Shown here in pieces: positions 24,263-32,286 of a stretch of 64,000 bases of DNA (positions are counted from its first letter, which is position 1; every line of letters begins with the position of its first letter). This DNA comes from Planomonospora sp. ID82291 (GTDB taxonomy: Bacteria; Actinomycetota; Actinomycetes; Streptosporangiales; Streptosporangiaceae), in NCBI RefSeq assembly GCF_015711645.1, contig NZ_JABTEX010000005.1:248001-312000 (forward strand). The letters run 5' to 3'. The notes under the pieces were generated by a model. That model saw only the letters and a list, made by a program, of their open reading frames with translations. It searched no databases and was not told the DNA's origin. Made by a program: the position numbers and the translations under genes.

Positions 24263-25780
24263 TCAGGGGGCGAGCCCGACGTACTCGAACCAGTCGAAGT
24301 CGGCGGTGTTGCGGTTCCCGGCGTCCCCGCCCGCGGCGTACATGCCGACGTAGGCGCCGGTGAAACCGCCCGCCACGGTCGAGCTCAGCAGGCGCCCGTC
24401 CACCGCGTCCCCCACCGGCAGCCACTCGCCCGGAGCCGTGGCGCAGCGCATGCGGTACTCCTGGCCCCGCGCCTCGATCCCCAGCAGGATCCGGCCGCCG
24501 GGCACCGCGGCGCGAGCGGTCACCTCCTCCTTCCCTCCCTCGCGGCGGACCACCTCCAGTCCCCGCTCGGTGCGCACGTAGCGGATGTGGAAGTCGTCGT
24601 TCTGCACCAGCACCAGCCCCGCGCACTCGCCCGCGCCGGGGGTGAAGTCGAGCGCGGCGTGCACCGCGAAGTCCCGGTGCTGCTGGCGGCGTGCCACCAG
24701 GCTCGGGTTCCCCCGCTCGCAGAGCGTCTGCGGCCGGACCCGCAACCGCAGGTGCCCGGGGCGCTCGGTCAGGCTCCAGTACGGCTCGCGCGGCGTGCGC
24801 AGGTGGTTCCAGCACGGCGCCAGCCGCGGCGCGTCGAAGTGGTCGCAGGCGGGCTCGGCGGGCCAGCGGTGCTCGGGCAGGGCCGGGGCCGGGCCGTACG
24901 GCTCGACCCGTGACACGAGCGGCCAGCCGTCCTCCCAGCGGACCGGCGTCAGGAAGGTCTCCCGGCCGAGGTTGTAGTGGTAGCCGCCGTAGGGGCGCAT
25001 GGCGAGCAGGACCATCCACCAGTCCCCGTCCGGCGTGCGGACCAGGTCGGCGTGACCGGTCCCGGTGATCGGGTGGTCGCGGCCCAGGTCGCGGTGGGTG
25101 AGGATGGGATTGCGCGGGTTGCCCCGGTAGGGCCCGGTCACCCGGTCCGACCGCGCGACCGTGACGGCGTGGTCGAGGTCCGTGCCGCCCTCGGCGATCA
25201 TCAGGTAGTACCGGCCGTCCACCTTGTACAGGTGGGAGGCCTCCGGCCAGACCGCGTCGCGCAGCGCGCCGGTCCACAGCACGTGCTCCGGGCCGGTCAG
25301 GCTCATCGTCGCCGGGTCCAGCCCGCGCAGGAAGACCTCGCCGCGGCCGTCGTCGCCGACCGGCCGGTTGGCGGTGACCCAGGCGCTCCCGTCGTCGTCG
25401 AAGAAGAGCGACGGGTCGAAGGCCCCCGGCAGGTCCAGCAGGTACGGCTCGCTCCACGGCCCCGCCGGGTCGGTCGCGGTGACCACGAGGTTCTCCAGCC
25501 CGTCCACCAGCGTGGTGATCACGTAGAACACGCCGTCGCGGTGGCGGATGGTGGGGGCGTAGATCCCGCCGCTCGGCCGGATCCCGTCCAGCGGAAGCTG
25601 GGACGGGCGGTCCAGGACGTGCCCGAGCCGCCGCCAGTTCACCAGGTCGCGGCTGTGGAAGACCGGCACTCCGGGGTACCACTCGAAGCTGGAGGTGACC
25701 AGGTAGTAGTCGTCCCCGACCCGGCAGACCGACGGGTCGGGGTGGAACCCCGGGATGACGGGGTTCGTGAACGTCCGCAC
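24263..25780 (-). CDS. Glycoside hydrolase family 43 (beta-xylosidase/arabinosidase type)
   Basis: This frame encodes 505 residues from a GTG after GGAGGG. The five-bladed GH43 propeller (1-about 300) shows the catalytic base Asp in GFHPDPSV, the pKa-tuning Asp in GAFDPSLFFDDDG and the general acid Glu in VWPEASHLYK. A C-terminal concanavalin-like domain (about 320-505) is typical of XynB-like enzymes. There is no signal peptide, so it acts on oligosaccharides taken up into the cell, releasing xylose or arabinose from chain ends (specificity inferred). It is the second gene after the GH5 gene (32-base gap). Confidence 0.9.
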   Translation of the reverse strand: MRTFTNPVIPGFHPDPSVCRVGDDYYLVTSSFEWYPGVPVFHSRDLVNWRRLGHVLDRPSQLPLDGIRPSGGIYAPTIRHRDGVFYVITTLVDGLENLVVTATDPAGPWSEPYLLDLPGAFDPSLFFDDDGSAWVTANRPVGDDGRGEVFLRGLDPATMSLTGPEHVLWTGALRDAVWPEASHLYKVDGRYYLMIAEGGTDLDHAVTVARSDRVTGPYRGNPRNPILTHRDLGRDHPITGTGHADLVRTPDGDWWMVLLAMRPYGGYHYNLGRETFLTPVRWEDGWPLVSRVEPYGPAPALPEHRWPAEPACDHFDAPRLAPCWNHLRTPREPYWSLTERPGHLRLRVRPQTLCERGNPSLVARRQQHRDFAVHAALDFTPGAGECAGLVLVQNDDFHIRYVRTERGLEVVRREGGKEEVTARAAVPGGRILLGIEARGQEYRMRCATAPGEWLPVGDAVDGRLLSSTVAGGFTGAYVGMYAAGGDAGNRNTADFDWFEYVGLAP

Positions 25781-25812
25781 GTGACTCCCTCCTGCGGGGC
25801 GCGGGGCGCGGC

Positions 25813-27189
25813 TCAGCCGGCGAGGTTGGCGGTGAGCAGCTCGATGAGCGGCTCGCGGCGGACGCAGGCCCGCAGCGCGAACGAGTCGGCCAGGGCGACC
25901 AGCTCGTCGTCCGACAGGCCCTGGAACAGGGCGGCGTACTCCGGCAGCAGCGCCTGCGCGATGAGGATGTGCCGGATGAGGTCGTCGGTCTGGTAGCGGG
26001 CGCCCCAGGGGTAGGGGTCCCAGCCGGGGAACTCGGTCTCCATCAGCCGGTGCAGCGGCGCCAGGACGTCGGCCGCCTCCTCCATCGTGGAGCCCCACCG
26101 GTCGGCGCCCAGGCGCGTCTTCTTCGCGATGAAGTCCCCGAAGCGCCGCAGGTACGGCCCGGCGGGGTCGGCGCTCACCAGGCCCTGCAGTCCGACGTCC
26201 TTGTAGGTCCACAGCGCCCAGCCGGCCTGGTGCTCGTCGAAGATCTCCAGCTGGTCGGCGAGGATCCGGTAGCGCTGCGCGTCGATCTCCGGGTCGCCGG
26301 TGTAGACGGGGCCGAACTCGCCCACCCAGATCGGCGTGCCGGTCTCGCGCTGGAAGGCGGTGCGCCGTTCGAAGGTCCGCACCAGGTGGTCGCGGTCCAC
26401 CCACTCGCCCTGGGTGTGGCCCGGGTACGGCCCGCCGTGCGCGAAGCCGGCCAGGGCGTAGTCGTGGCAGACGAAGACGGTGTTCTCGTAGACCTCGCGG
26501 AAGACCGAGAAGTCGGTGGAGTAGGTGTTGCCGTCCAGGAAGAGCACGTGCCCGGGGTCGACCGCGCGCAGCGCCTTGACCAGCCGGTCGTAGAACGGGC
26601 CGACCACCCTGCCGCCCGGGTCGCCGGGTTCGTTGACCGGGTTGTAGCCGGCCACGTAGGGCTGGTCGCGGTAGCGGTCGGCGATCGCCTCCCACAGGTG
26701 CACCACGCGGTCCTGGAAGTGGCGGTGCCGCCAGAACGCGGCGACGTGGGTGGGGTTGTCGGAGTGCCAGTGCTGGTTCTGCGACCCGGGGACGGCGTGC
26801 AGGTCCAGCACGCTGTAGATCCCCCGCTCGGCGAGCAGGCCGATGACGCGGTCGAGGTGGCGGAAGCCGTGCTCGTCGATCTCGAACGGCCGGTCGTCGG
26901 ACTCCAGGTGCCGGTAGTTGAACGGGATGCGCACGCAGTTCATCCCGGCGGCGGCCAGCAGGTCGGCGTCCTCGGGGCCGAAGAAGGAGGTCAGCAGCCG
27001 GTCGAAGAACAGCTCCGCGCGGTCCTCCCCGACCGCCCGGCCCACCGCCTCCCGCATCCCGGACTCGTTGGCCGGGTAGCCGGTGATGAAGTTCTCCATG
27101 TTGAGCCAGCCCCCGAGGCCGACTCCGCGCAGCCTCACCGGAGCGCCTGCCGAGTCGACGAGTTGGGATCCGGAGACACGCAGCGTCAT
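25813..27189 (-). CDS. Glycoside hydrolase family 5 enzyme, intracellular
   Basis: This frame encodes 458 residues, starting at the ATG five bases after GGGAGA. It has a TIM-barrel of clan GH-A, with acid/base Glu in GYNPVNEPGD and nucleophile Glu in PIWVGEFGPV; VRLRGVGLGGWLNMENF near the N-terminus is typical of one GH5 branch. Without a signal peptide it presumably processes imported beta-linked oligosaccharides together with the GH43 enzyme. The subfamily and exact linkage cannot be read safely. Two YGAAASTTTCR-type operators lie in its upstream region, so it is probably repressed by the divergent LacI protein. Confidence 0.87.
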   Translation of the reverse strand: MTLRVSGSQLVDSAGAPVRLRGVGLGGWLNMENFITGYPANESGMREAVGRAVGEDRAELFFDRLLTSFFGPEDADLLAAAGMNCVRIPFNYRHLESDDRPFEIDEHGFRHLDRVIGLLAERGIYSVLDLHAVPGSQNQHWHSDNPTHVAAFWRHRHFQDRVVHLWEAIADRYRDQPYVAGYNPVNEPGDPGGRVVGPFYDRLVKALRAVDPGHVLFLDGNTYSTDFSVFREVYENTVFVCHDYALAGFAHGGPYPGHTQGEWVDRDHLVRTFERRTAFQRETGTPIWVGEFGPVYTGDPEIDAQRYRILADQLEIFDEHQAGWALWTYKDVGLQGLVSADPAGPYLRRFGDFIAKKTRLGADRWGSTMEEAADVLAPLHRLMETEFPGWDPYPWGARYQTDDLIRHILIAQALLPEYAALFQGLSDDELVALADSFALRACVRREPLIELLTANLAG

Positions 27190-27223
27190 CAAATCTCCCT
27201 TATCGCGAAGAGCAGAGATCTTT

Positions 27224-27254
27224 TGAAAGTTTCATTAAAATTCCGAATGTTTCG
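27224..27254. promoter_or_regulatory. Paired LacI-type operators before the GH5-GH43 operon
   Basis: TGAAAGTTTCA (27,224-27,234) is a perfect palindrome around its central base, and CGAATGTTTCG (27,244-27,254) is a one-mismatch copy of CGAAASTTTCG. Centres are exactly 20 bp apart, so two dimers would sit on the same face of the helix. The same pair geometry recurs before the sugar-binding protein gene. The likely ligand is the LacI protein encoded next door. Confidence 0.7.
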
Positions 27255-27343
27255 CTCTCCGGCGAGGATAGATAATTGCCCGTTATGCGTCAATACAGCA
27301 GCGGGCACGTGCCCGGTGACGGAGAGCACCACGGGAGGGGAGG

Positions 27344-27357
27344 CCGAAACTTTTCGG
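27344..27357. promoter_or_regulatory. Palindrome just upstream of the LacI gene
   Basis: CCGAAACTTTTCGG consists of the half-sites CCGAAA and TTTCGG with a two-base spacer, one base wider than the other sites. It lies 14 bases before the regulator's start codon, so it could serve for autoregulation. Confidence 0.6.
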
Positions 27358-27371
27358 GTACACTCCCTGCC

Positions 27372-28382
27372 ATGCCAACGAAGAAGCGGGTGACGATCGC
27401 GCTGATCGCCGAGGAGGCCGGTGTCTCCGTCCCCACGGTGTCCAAGGTCATCAACGGCCGTCCGGAGGTCGCCCCGGAGACCCGCCAGCGGGTGGAGCGC
27501 CTGCTCCACCTGCACGGCTACCAGCGCCGGGTCGGCCAGGCCGACGGGCCCGCGGGCCTGGTCGACCTGGTCTTCTCCGAGATCGAGAGCCCCTGGGCCA
27601 TGGAGATCGTGCGCGGCGCCGAGACCGCCGCGCACGAGGCCGGGGCCAGCGTCGTGATCTCCGTGCTGCACACCCATGCCGGGCCCGGCCGCGACTGGCT
27701 GGAGCGCATCGCGGCGCGGCGCACCGACGGCGTGGTCATCGTGGCCTCCCGGCTCTCGGCGGGCCTGCAGCGCCAGCTCAGCGCCCGGTCGATGCCGTTC
27801 GTCGTCGTCGACCCCGAGGGGGAGCCCCCGTCCGACGTCGCCTCGGTGGGCGCCACCAACTGGAACGGCGGCCTGGCCGCCACCCGGCACCTGCTGGAGC
27901 TGGGGCACCGCCGGATCGGGATCATCGGCGGCCCGGCCGACATGCTGTGCAGCCGGGCCAGGATCGACGGCTACCGGGCCGCCCTGGAGACCGCCGGCGT
28001 CGCCGTGGCCCCGGAGCTGATCCGCCCCGGCGACTTCCTGGCGGACTCCGGCCGCGAGCAGGGCCGCGGGCTGCTCGCCCTGGACGACCCGCCCACCGCG
28101 ATCTTCGCCGGCAGCGACCTGCAGGCGTTCGGCGTGCTGGAGGCCGCCCGCCGGCGGGGGCTGCGCGTCCCGGAGGACCTCAGCGTGGTCGGCTTCGACG
28201 ACCTGCCCCTGGCCCGGTCGGCCTGGCCCCCTCTGACGACCGTCCGCCAGCCGCTCCAGGAGATGGCCGCCCTGGCCACCCGCATGGTGGTGGCCTCCGG
28301 ACCGGGCGCCCCGGAGGCCAAGCGCGTGGAGCTGGCCACCGAGCTCGTCGTCCGGGAGAGCACGGCCCCGCCCCGCCGCTGA
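27372..28382 (+). CDS. LacI-family transcriptional regulator of the glycan module
   Basis: This frame encodes 336 residues; the start is placed at MPTKKRVTIALIAEE because the LacI helix-turn-helix (EEAGVSVPTVSKVINGRPEVAPETRQRV) begins there. The effector domain from about residue 60 is the periplasmic-binding-protein fold, including GGPADMLCSRARIDGYRAALE and IFAGSDLQAFGVLEAARRRGLRVPEDLSVVGFDDLP. It binds palindromic operators and releases them when a sugar binds. It lies between the divergent GH5-GH43 operon and the convergent importer operon, both of which carry matching operator pairs. Confidence 0.9.
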   Translation: MPTKKRVTIALIAEEAGVSVPTVSKVINGRPEVAPETRQRVERLLHLHGYQRRVGQADGPAGLVDLVFSEIESPWAMEIVRGAETAAHEAGASVVISVLHTHAGPGRDWLERIAARRTDGVVIVASRLSAGLQRQLSARSMPFVVVDPEGEPPSDVASVGATNWNGGLAATRHLLELGHRRIGIIGGPADMLCSRARIDGYRAALETAGVAVAPELIRPGDFLADSGREQGRGLLALDDPPTAIFAGSDLQAFGVLEAARRRGLRVPEDLSVVGFDDLPLARSAWPPLTTVRQPLQEMAALATRMVVASGPGAPEAKRVELATELVVRESTAPPRR

Positions 28383-28445
28383 GGGGGCGCGCCCCGCCGG
28401 GGCCGGCCGCCCGGCCCGCGGTGCGACGCGCCGTCCGGCCATCCC

Positions 28446-29303
28446 TCAGCCCTTCGTCGCCCCGGCCGTGAGGCCGCTGATGAGCTGGCGCTCGGCGACG
28501 GCGTAGAACGCCAGCGCCGGCAGCATCGCCACGATGACGTAGGCGAGCACCTTGGCCGTGTCGGTGGAGTACTGCCCGCTGAACTGCTGGACGCCCACCG
28601 GGATCGTCCACCACTCGGGGCTGTTGAAGACGACCAGCGGCAGGAAGAAGTTGTTCCAGCTGTTGACCACCGCGAGCACCGAGACCGTGGCGATGGCCGG
28701 GCGGGCCATCGGCAGCAGGATCCGCCAGAAGAAGCCGAACGCGCTGCAGCCGTCGAGCGTCGCCGCCTCCTCCACCTCTCCCGGGATCGTCCGGAAGAAC
28801 CCCCGCAGAATGATGATCGTCACCGGCAGGGCGAAGGCGGCCTGCGGCAGGATCACCCCCAGCGGGTTGTCCAGCAGGCCCAGGCTGCGCAGCAGCACGA
28901 ACAGCGGGAGGATCGCCACCGCGAACGGGAACATCAGCCCCATCGTGAACAGGGTGAACAGCAGCTCCCGCCCGCGGAAGGCGAACCGGGCGAAGACGAA
29001 CCCCGCCAGGGCCGCCGCGGCCACCACGATGAGGGCCGTGGCGACCGCGATGAACGTGCTGTTGCCGACCTGGCGCCAGAAGTCCGGCGAGGTCAGGACG
29101 TCGGTGTAGTTCGACACCACCCACGGCGACGGCAGGCCGAACGGGTTGGTCGACAGCTGCTGGTTGCTCTTGAAGCCGCCGAGCACGCCGTAGCCGATCG
29201 GGACGACGATCAGCGCCCCGATCACGACGACGATCGCGTGCAGCCCCAGGTTCCGGAGCCTGCGCGGCTTGCGCACCCGCGCGCGGGTGCCGGTACGGCT
29301 CAT
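28446..29303 (-). CDS. ABC sugar importer permease, MalG type
   Basis: This frame encodes 285 residues whose start overlaps the stop of the partner permease (ATGA). Six transmembrane segments; the EAA loop that contacts the ATPase is present (EVEEAATLDGCSAFGFFWRILLPMARP, written here as a contact region near residue 190). Together with the MalF-type partner it forms the channel through which the solute-binding protein delivers oligosaccharide. No ATPase gene follows; actinomycetes often use one shared ATPase of the MsiK type encoded elsewhere. Confidence 0.92.
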   Translation of the reverse strand: MSRTGTRARVRKPRRLRNLGLHAIVVVIGALIVVPIGYGVLGGFKSNQQLSTNPFGLPSPWVVSNYTDVLTSPDFWRQVGNSTFIAVATALIVVAAAALAGFVFARFAFRGRELLFTLFTMGLMFPFAVAILPLFVLLRSLGLLDNPLGVILPQAAFALPVTIIILRGFFRTIPGEVEEAATLDGCSAFGFFWRILLPMARPAIATVSVLAVVNSWNNFFLPLVVFNSPEWWTIPVGVQQFSGQYSTDTAKVLAYVIVAMLPALAFYAVAERQLISGLTAGATKG

Positions 29304-30307
29304 CGCTGGTCTCGCATTCCGGTGATCGCCCCTTCGGTGTCGCGGCGCAGGACGAACCTCTGGTAGCCGAGCGCGAAGACCAGGCTGATGAGGAACATCA
29401 CGACGCTGATGGCGCTGGCGTAGCCGACCTGGTAGCGCCCGAAGCCGAAGGTGAACATGGTGATGGCCATCGTCTCCGACGCGTGGATGGGCCCGCCCTC
29501 GGTGAGCACCCAGACCAGGTCGAACAACTGGATGGCGCCGATGACGGACAGGAAGGCGCTGATGCGGATCGTCGGGCCCAGCAGCGGGAGCGTGACGTGG
29601 CGGAACACCTTCCAGCCGCTCGCGCCGTCCAGCTGGGCGGCCTCGATCAGCTCGGTGGGGATGCCCTGCCGGCCGGCCAGGTACAGGATCATGTGGAAGC
29701 CGAAGTACTTCCAGGTCATGACGATGAACACCGAGTACATGACGCTGGAGGGGTCCGACAGCCAGGTGGAGCTCAGCTCCTCCAGCCCGACCATGCTCAG
29801 CATCTCGTTGGCCAGGCCGCGCTCGGGCGAGAAGAACATGGTGAACAGCACCGCGGTGATGACCTCGGACAGCACGTACGGCGCGAAGAACAGCAACCGG
29901 TAGAAGGCCCGGCCCCGCATGGGCCGGTTGAGCAGCAGCGCCAGCCCCAGGGCCAGCGGCAGCTGGACCGCCAGCGAGAGCACGATCAGCACCAGCCCGC
30001 GCCACAGGTCCCCGAGGAACACCGGGTCCTCGAACATCCGGGTGAAGTTGTCCAGCCCGACGAAGTCGGTCGGCAGCCCGCCGAACCCGTTCCACTTGAA
30101 CACGCTGGCGTAGCCGGCGAGCAGGATCGGCACCAGCACCAGCAGGACGAACAGCACCAGCGCCGGGAGCAGGAACAGGGTGATCGTCACCAGGGCGCGG
30201 CGCCGGCCCCTGCGGCGGCCGGCCGGGTCGCCGCCGGACGCGGGCCGCGCGCGGCGGGGCTCCGCCTGCGCCGGGCGCTCGTCCGCCGCCAGGGTCTCCG
30301 GTCTCAT
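29300..30307 (-). CDS. ABC sugar importer permease, MalF type
   Basis: This frame encodes 335 residues. A basic, Pro/Arg-rich cytoplasmic N-terminus (about 38 residues) precedes six transmembrane helices; the EAA-type loop is ELIEAAQLDGASGWKVFRHVTLP near residue 230. It pairs with the MalG-type permease that overlaps its stop. The gene lies 63 bases after the solute-binding-protein stop, in the usual order binding protein, MalF, MalG for carbohydrate uptake transporters of the CUT1 group. Confidence 0.92.
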   Translation of the reverse strand: MRPETLAADERPAQAEPRRARPASGGDPAGRRRGRRRALVTITLFLLPALVLFVLLVLVPILLAGYASVFKWNGFGGLPTDFVGLDNFTRMFEDPVFLGDLWRGLVLIVLSLAVQLPLALGLALLLNRPMRGRAFYRLLFFAPYVLSEVITAVLFTMFFSPERGLANEMLSMVGLEELSSTWLSDPSSVMYSVFIVMTWKYFGFHMILYLAGRQGIPTELIEAAQLDGASGWKVFRHVTLPLLGPTIRISAFLSVIGAIQLFDLVWVLTEGGPIHASETMAITMFTFGFGRYQVGYASAISVVMFLISLVFALGYQRFVLRRDTEGAITGMRDQR

Positions 30308-30370
30308 CGGTTCTCCCCGCTCGGGGGGCCGGGCGGGCGCCCGGCCCCGTCCTTCGTCTTCACGCGGCCG

Positions 30371-31663
30371 TCACTCCGACTTCGCCGCCGTCGTGATGTC
30401 GGCGACGACCTGCTCGGGGGTCTTCGACCCGGCGATGAGCTCGGCCACGCTGTCGTTCACCTGCTGGCCGACCGCCGGCGGGTAGGCCTGGTCGAGGTAG
30501 AGCTGGTAGCCGGTGGCCTTGCTGAGGCTCTCCGTCACGAGCTTGGCGTGGCGGTCGGTGACCGCGTCCTCGGTGCCCTTGACCGCGGGGAAGATGGCGC
30601 CCGTCTTGACACCCTTGCGGTGGTTGTCGGGCTGGGAGATGAACCTGAGGAAGTCGACCGCCTCCGGCGGCGCGTCGGCGCCCACCGCGATGCCGCCGCC
30701 GCCGCCGAAGGCGTCCGTCGCCGTGCCCTTGCCGCCCTCGACCGCCGGGAACGGGAAGAAGCCGAGGTCCTCGCCGAGGTCCGTGGAGGTGTCCCGCTGG
30801 ACGCTGGGCGCCCACTGGCCCATCAGCTCCATGGCGGCCTTGCCGTTGCCGATCGCGGCGGCCTGGCCGTCCGGCTTGTCGTAGTCGGCGCCGAGGAAGC
30901 CCTGCTGGAACGGCTGGAGGTCGACCAGTTCCTTGAGCTTGCGCCCCGCCGTCACGAAGTCGGGGTTCTCGAACGACTTGGTCTCGGCCGCCTGCTTGAG
31001 CGCGTCCAGGCCCGCCACGCGCATGGCCAGGTAGGCCCAGTAGTAGTGGCCCGGCCACTTGGCCTTGCCGGCCAGGGCGATCGGGGCGATCCCGGCCGCC
31101 TTGAGCTTCTTGACGTCGTCGAGGAACTCGGTCCACGTCGCCGGCGGCGCGTCGATGCCGGCCTTGGCGAAGAGCTTCTTGTTGTACCAGAAGCCGACCA
31201 TGCCGATGTCGTGCGGGACGCCGTACGTCTTGCCGTCGACCTGGTAGGACTGCAGCGCGACCGGGGAGAGCGTGCCGGACCAGGGGGCGATGTCGGCGGT
31301 GAGGTCCTTGACCAGGCCCGCCTCGACCTGCTGGGCCAGCACGCCGCCGCCCCAGGTGTGGAACAGGTGCGGGGCCTTGCCCGACTGGGTGACCGTCGTG
31401 AGCTTGGACTTGAAGTTCTCGACGTTCATCGCGTTCATCTTGATGGTGACGTTGGGGTGCTGGGCCTCGTACTCCTTGACCAGTCCCTTCCAGACGCCCA
31501 GCATGGGTTCGATGTTGTGGATGCTCCACCACTCGACCGTGACCTTGCCCCCGGAGGAGGCGCCCCCGTCCGCGCCCGCCCCGCCGCTCCCGCCGCCGCA
31601 CCCCGCCAGAAGCAGCGCGGCCGCCGCCATCGTCACCGCACTTCGCCGATTGAACGACTTCAC
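30371..31663 (-). CDS. ABC sugar importer solute-binding lipoprotein
   Basis: This frame encodes 430 residues. A short basic start, hydrophobic core and lipobox LLAGC (Cys about residue 21) predict a lipid-anchored extracellular protein; a Gly/Ser linker follows. The family-1 binding-protein fold shows features such as WWSIHNIEPMLGVWKGLVKEYEAQHPNV near the N-terminus. It captures oligosaccharide outside the cell. It heads the leftward importer operon, with paired operators about 70-90 bases upstream of its start, so its expression is probably tied to the same LacI regulator as GH5-GH43. Xylan- or other hemicellulose-derived sugar is inferred from the neighbours. Confidence 0.92.
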   Translation of the reverse strand: MKSFNRRSAVTMAAAALLLAGCGGGSGGAGADGGASSGGKVTVEWWSIHNIEPMLGVWKGLVKEYEAQHPNVTIKMNAMNVENFKSKLTTVTQSGKAPHLFHTWGGGVLAQQVEAGLVKDLTADIAPWSGTLSPVALQSYQVDGKTYGVPHDIGMVGFWYNKKLFAKAGIDAPPATWTEFLDDVKKLKAAGIAPIALAGKAKWPGHYYWAYLAMRVAGLDALKQAAETKSFENPDFVTAGRKLKELVDLQPFQQGFLGADYDKPDGQAAAIGNGKAAMELMGQWAPSVQRDTSTDLGEDLGFFPFPAVEGGKGTATDAFGGGGGIAVGADAPPEAVDFLRFISQPDNHRKGVKTGAIFPAVKGTEDAVTDRHAKLVTESLSKATGYQLYLDQAYPPAVGQQVNDSVAELIAGSKTPEQVVADITTAAKSE

Positions 31664-31727
31664 AGTGGTCTTCCTTCCTCTGCCGTCGCCACCGCAGATG
31701 TGATCCGCTGCCCGCGGATGTGATCTC

Positions 31728-31758
31728 TGAAAGTTTCACAGCATTACCGATAATTTCT
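31728..31758. promoter_or_regulatory. Paired LacI-type operators before the importer operon
   Basis: TGAAAGTTTCA (31,728-31,738) is identical to the site before GH5. A weaker copy, CGATAATTTCT (31,748-31,758), has its centre exactly 20 bp away, the same geometry as at the GH5 promoter. This links the importer and the hydrolases in one regulon. Confidence 0.65.
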
Positions 31759-31901
31759 AGAGATGGCGCCGAGGGTACATGGGCTTTTCCGTCGCATCAA
31801 CGGCCGTCGTCACACCGTTACCTAGCGGGTGGTGCGGAAGAATCGCGCACACCTCCGCCGCGATCGCCTCCGACCGCGGCGGAAAAATCTCGGATGCGTT
31901 G

Positions 31902-31912
31902 AGAAACTTTCA
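31902..31912. promoter_or_regulatory. Isolated operator-like site
   Basis: AGAAACTTTCA matches the GAAASTTTC core of the other sites. It lies about 165 bp from the importer operator pair and 120 bp before a small rightward reading frame, so it could be an auxiliary site for looping or belong to the small gene. No promoter was recognised with certainty beside it. Confidence 0.4.
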
Positions 31913-32031
31913 AACACAGGGCGTCCGGCGCCGTGCACCTCTGGCGTGCCCGATCGGCCGCCCGCCGGTGTTTTCCCCGCCCGAAAACGGACATGGCTTC
32001 GGTGATGCCCATCGATTCCCGGGGGTGCCCA

Positions 32032-32268
32032 ATGAGCTCGAAATCCCGCCAGACGAAGGCCCAGCACGAGCAGCGCAGGGCCTCGTCCGCCCAGAAGCAG
32101 CAGACCGGCCGCGTCTCCGCCGGGGGCACGCCCTCGCGCGCGGGCAAGGCCGCCGGAGTGCACGGCGCCGACCATCCCGGTGGCAGCACCCGGGCTCAGC
32201 GCATGGTCAAGCAGTCCCTCCCGCTCCGCCGGGGCCAGCGGTCCGGGTCGGGTCGCCCGTCGTCCTGA
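32032..32268 (+). CDS. Small basic protein, hypothetical
   Basis: This frame encodes 78 residues (MSSKSRQTKAQHEQRRASSA at the start), rich in Lys, Arg, Gln, Ser and Gly, with no hydrophobic core, so it is probably disordered and nucleic-acid-binding or not a folded protein. GGGGGTG precedes the ATG. It ends 18 bases before the stop of the convergent NRPS gene. Amino-acid composition at the start looks natural rather than GC-biased, which favours a real gene, but there is no recognised family. Confidence 0.4.
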   Translation: MSSKSRQTKAQHEQRRASSAQKQQTGRVSAGGTPSRAGKAAGVHGADHPGGSTRAQRMVKQSLPLRRGQRSGSGRPSS

Positions 32269-32286
32269 CGGCGTCGGGTCCCGGCG

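Noticed and set aside
24012-25682. 556-codon minus frame
   Set aside because: Antisense to the SDR end and out of frame with GH43; Pro/Arg/Gly-rich shadow.
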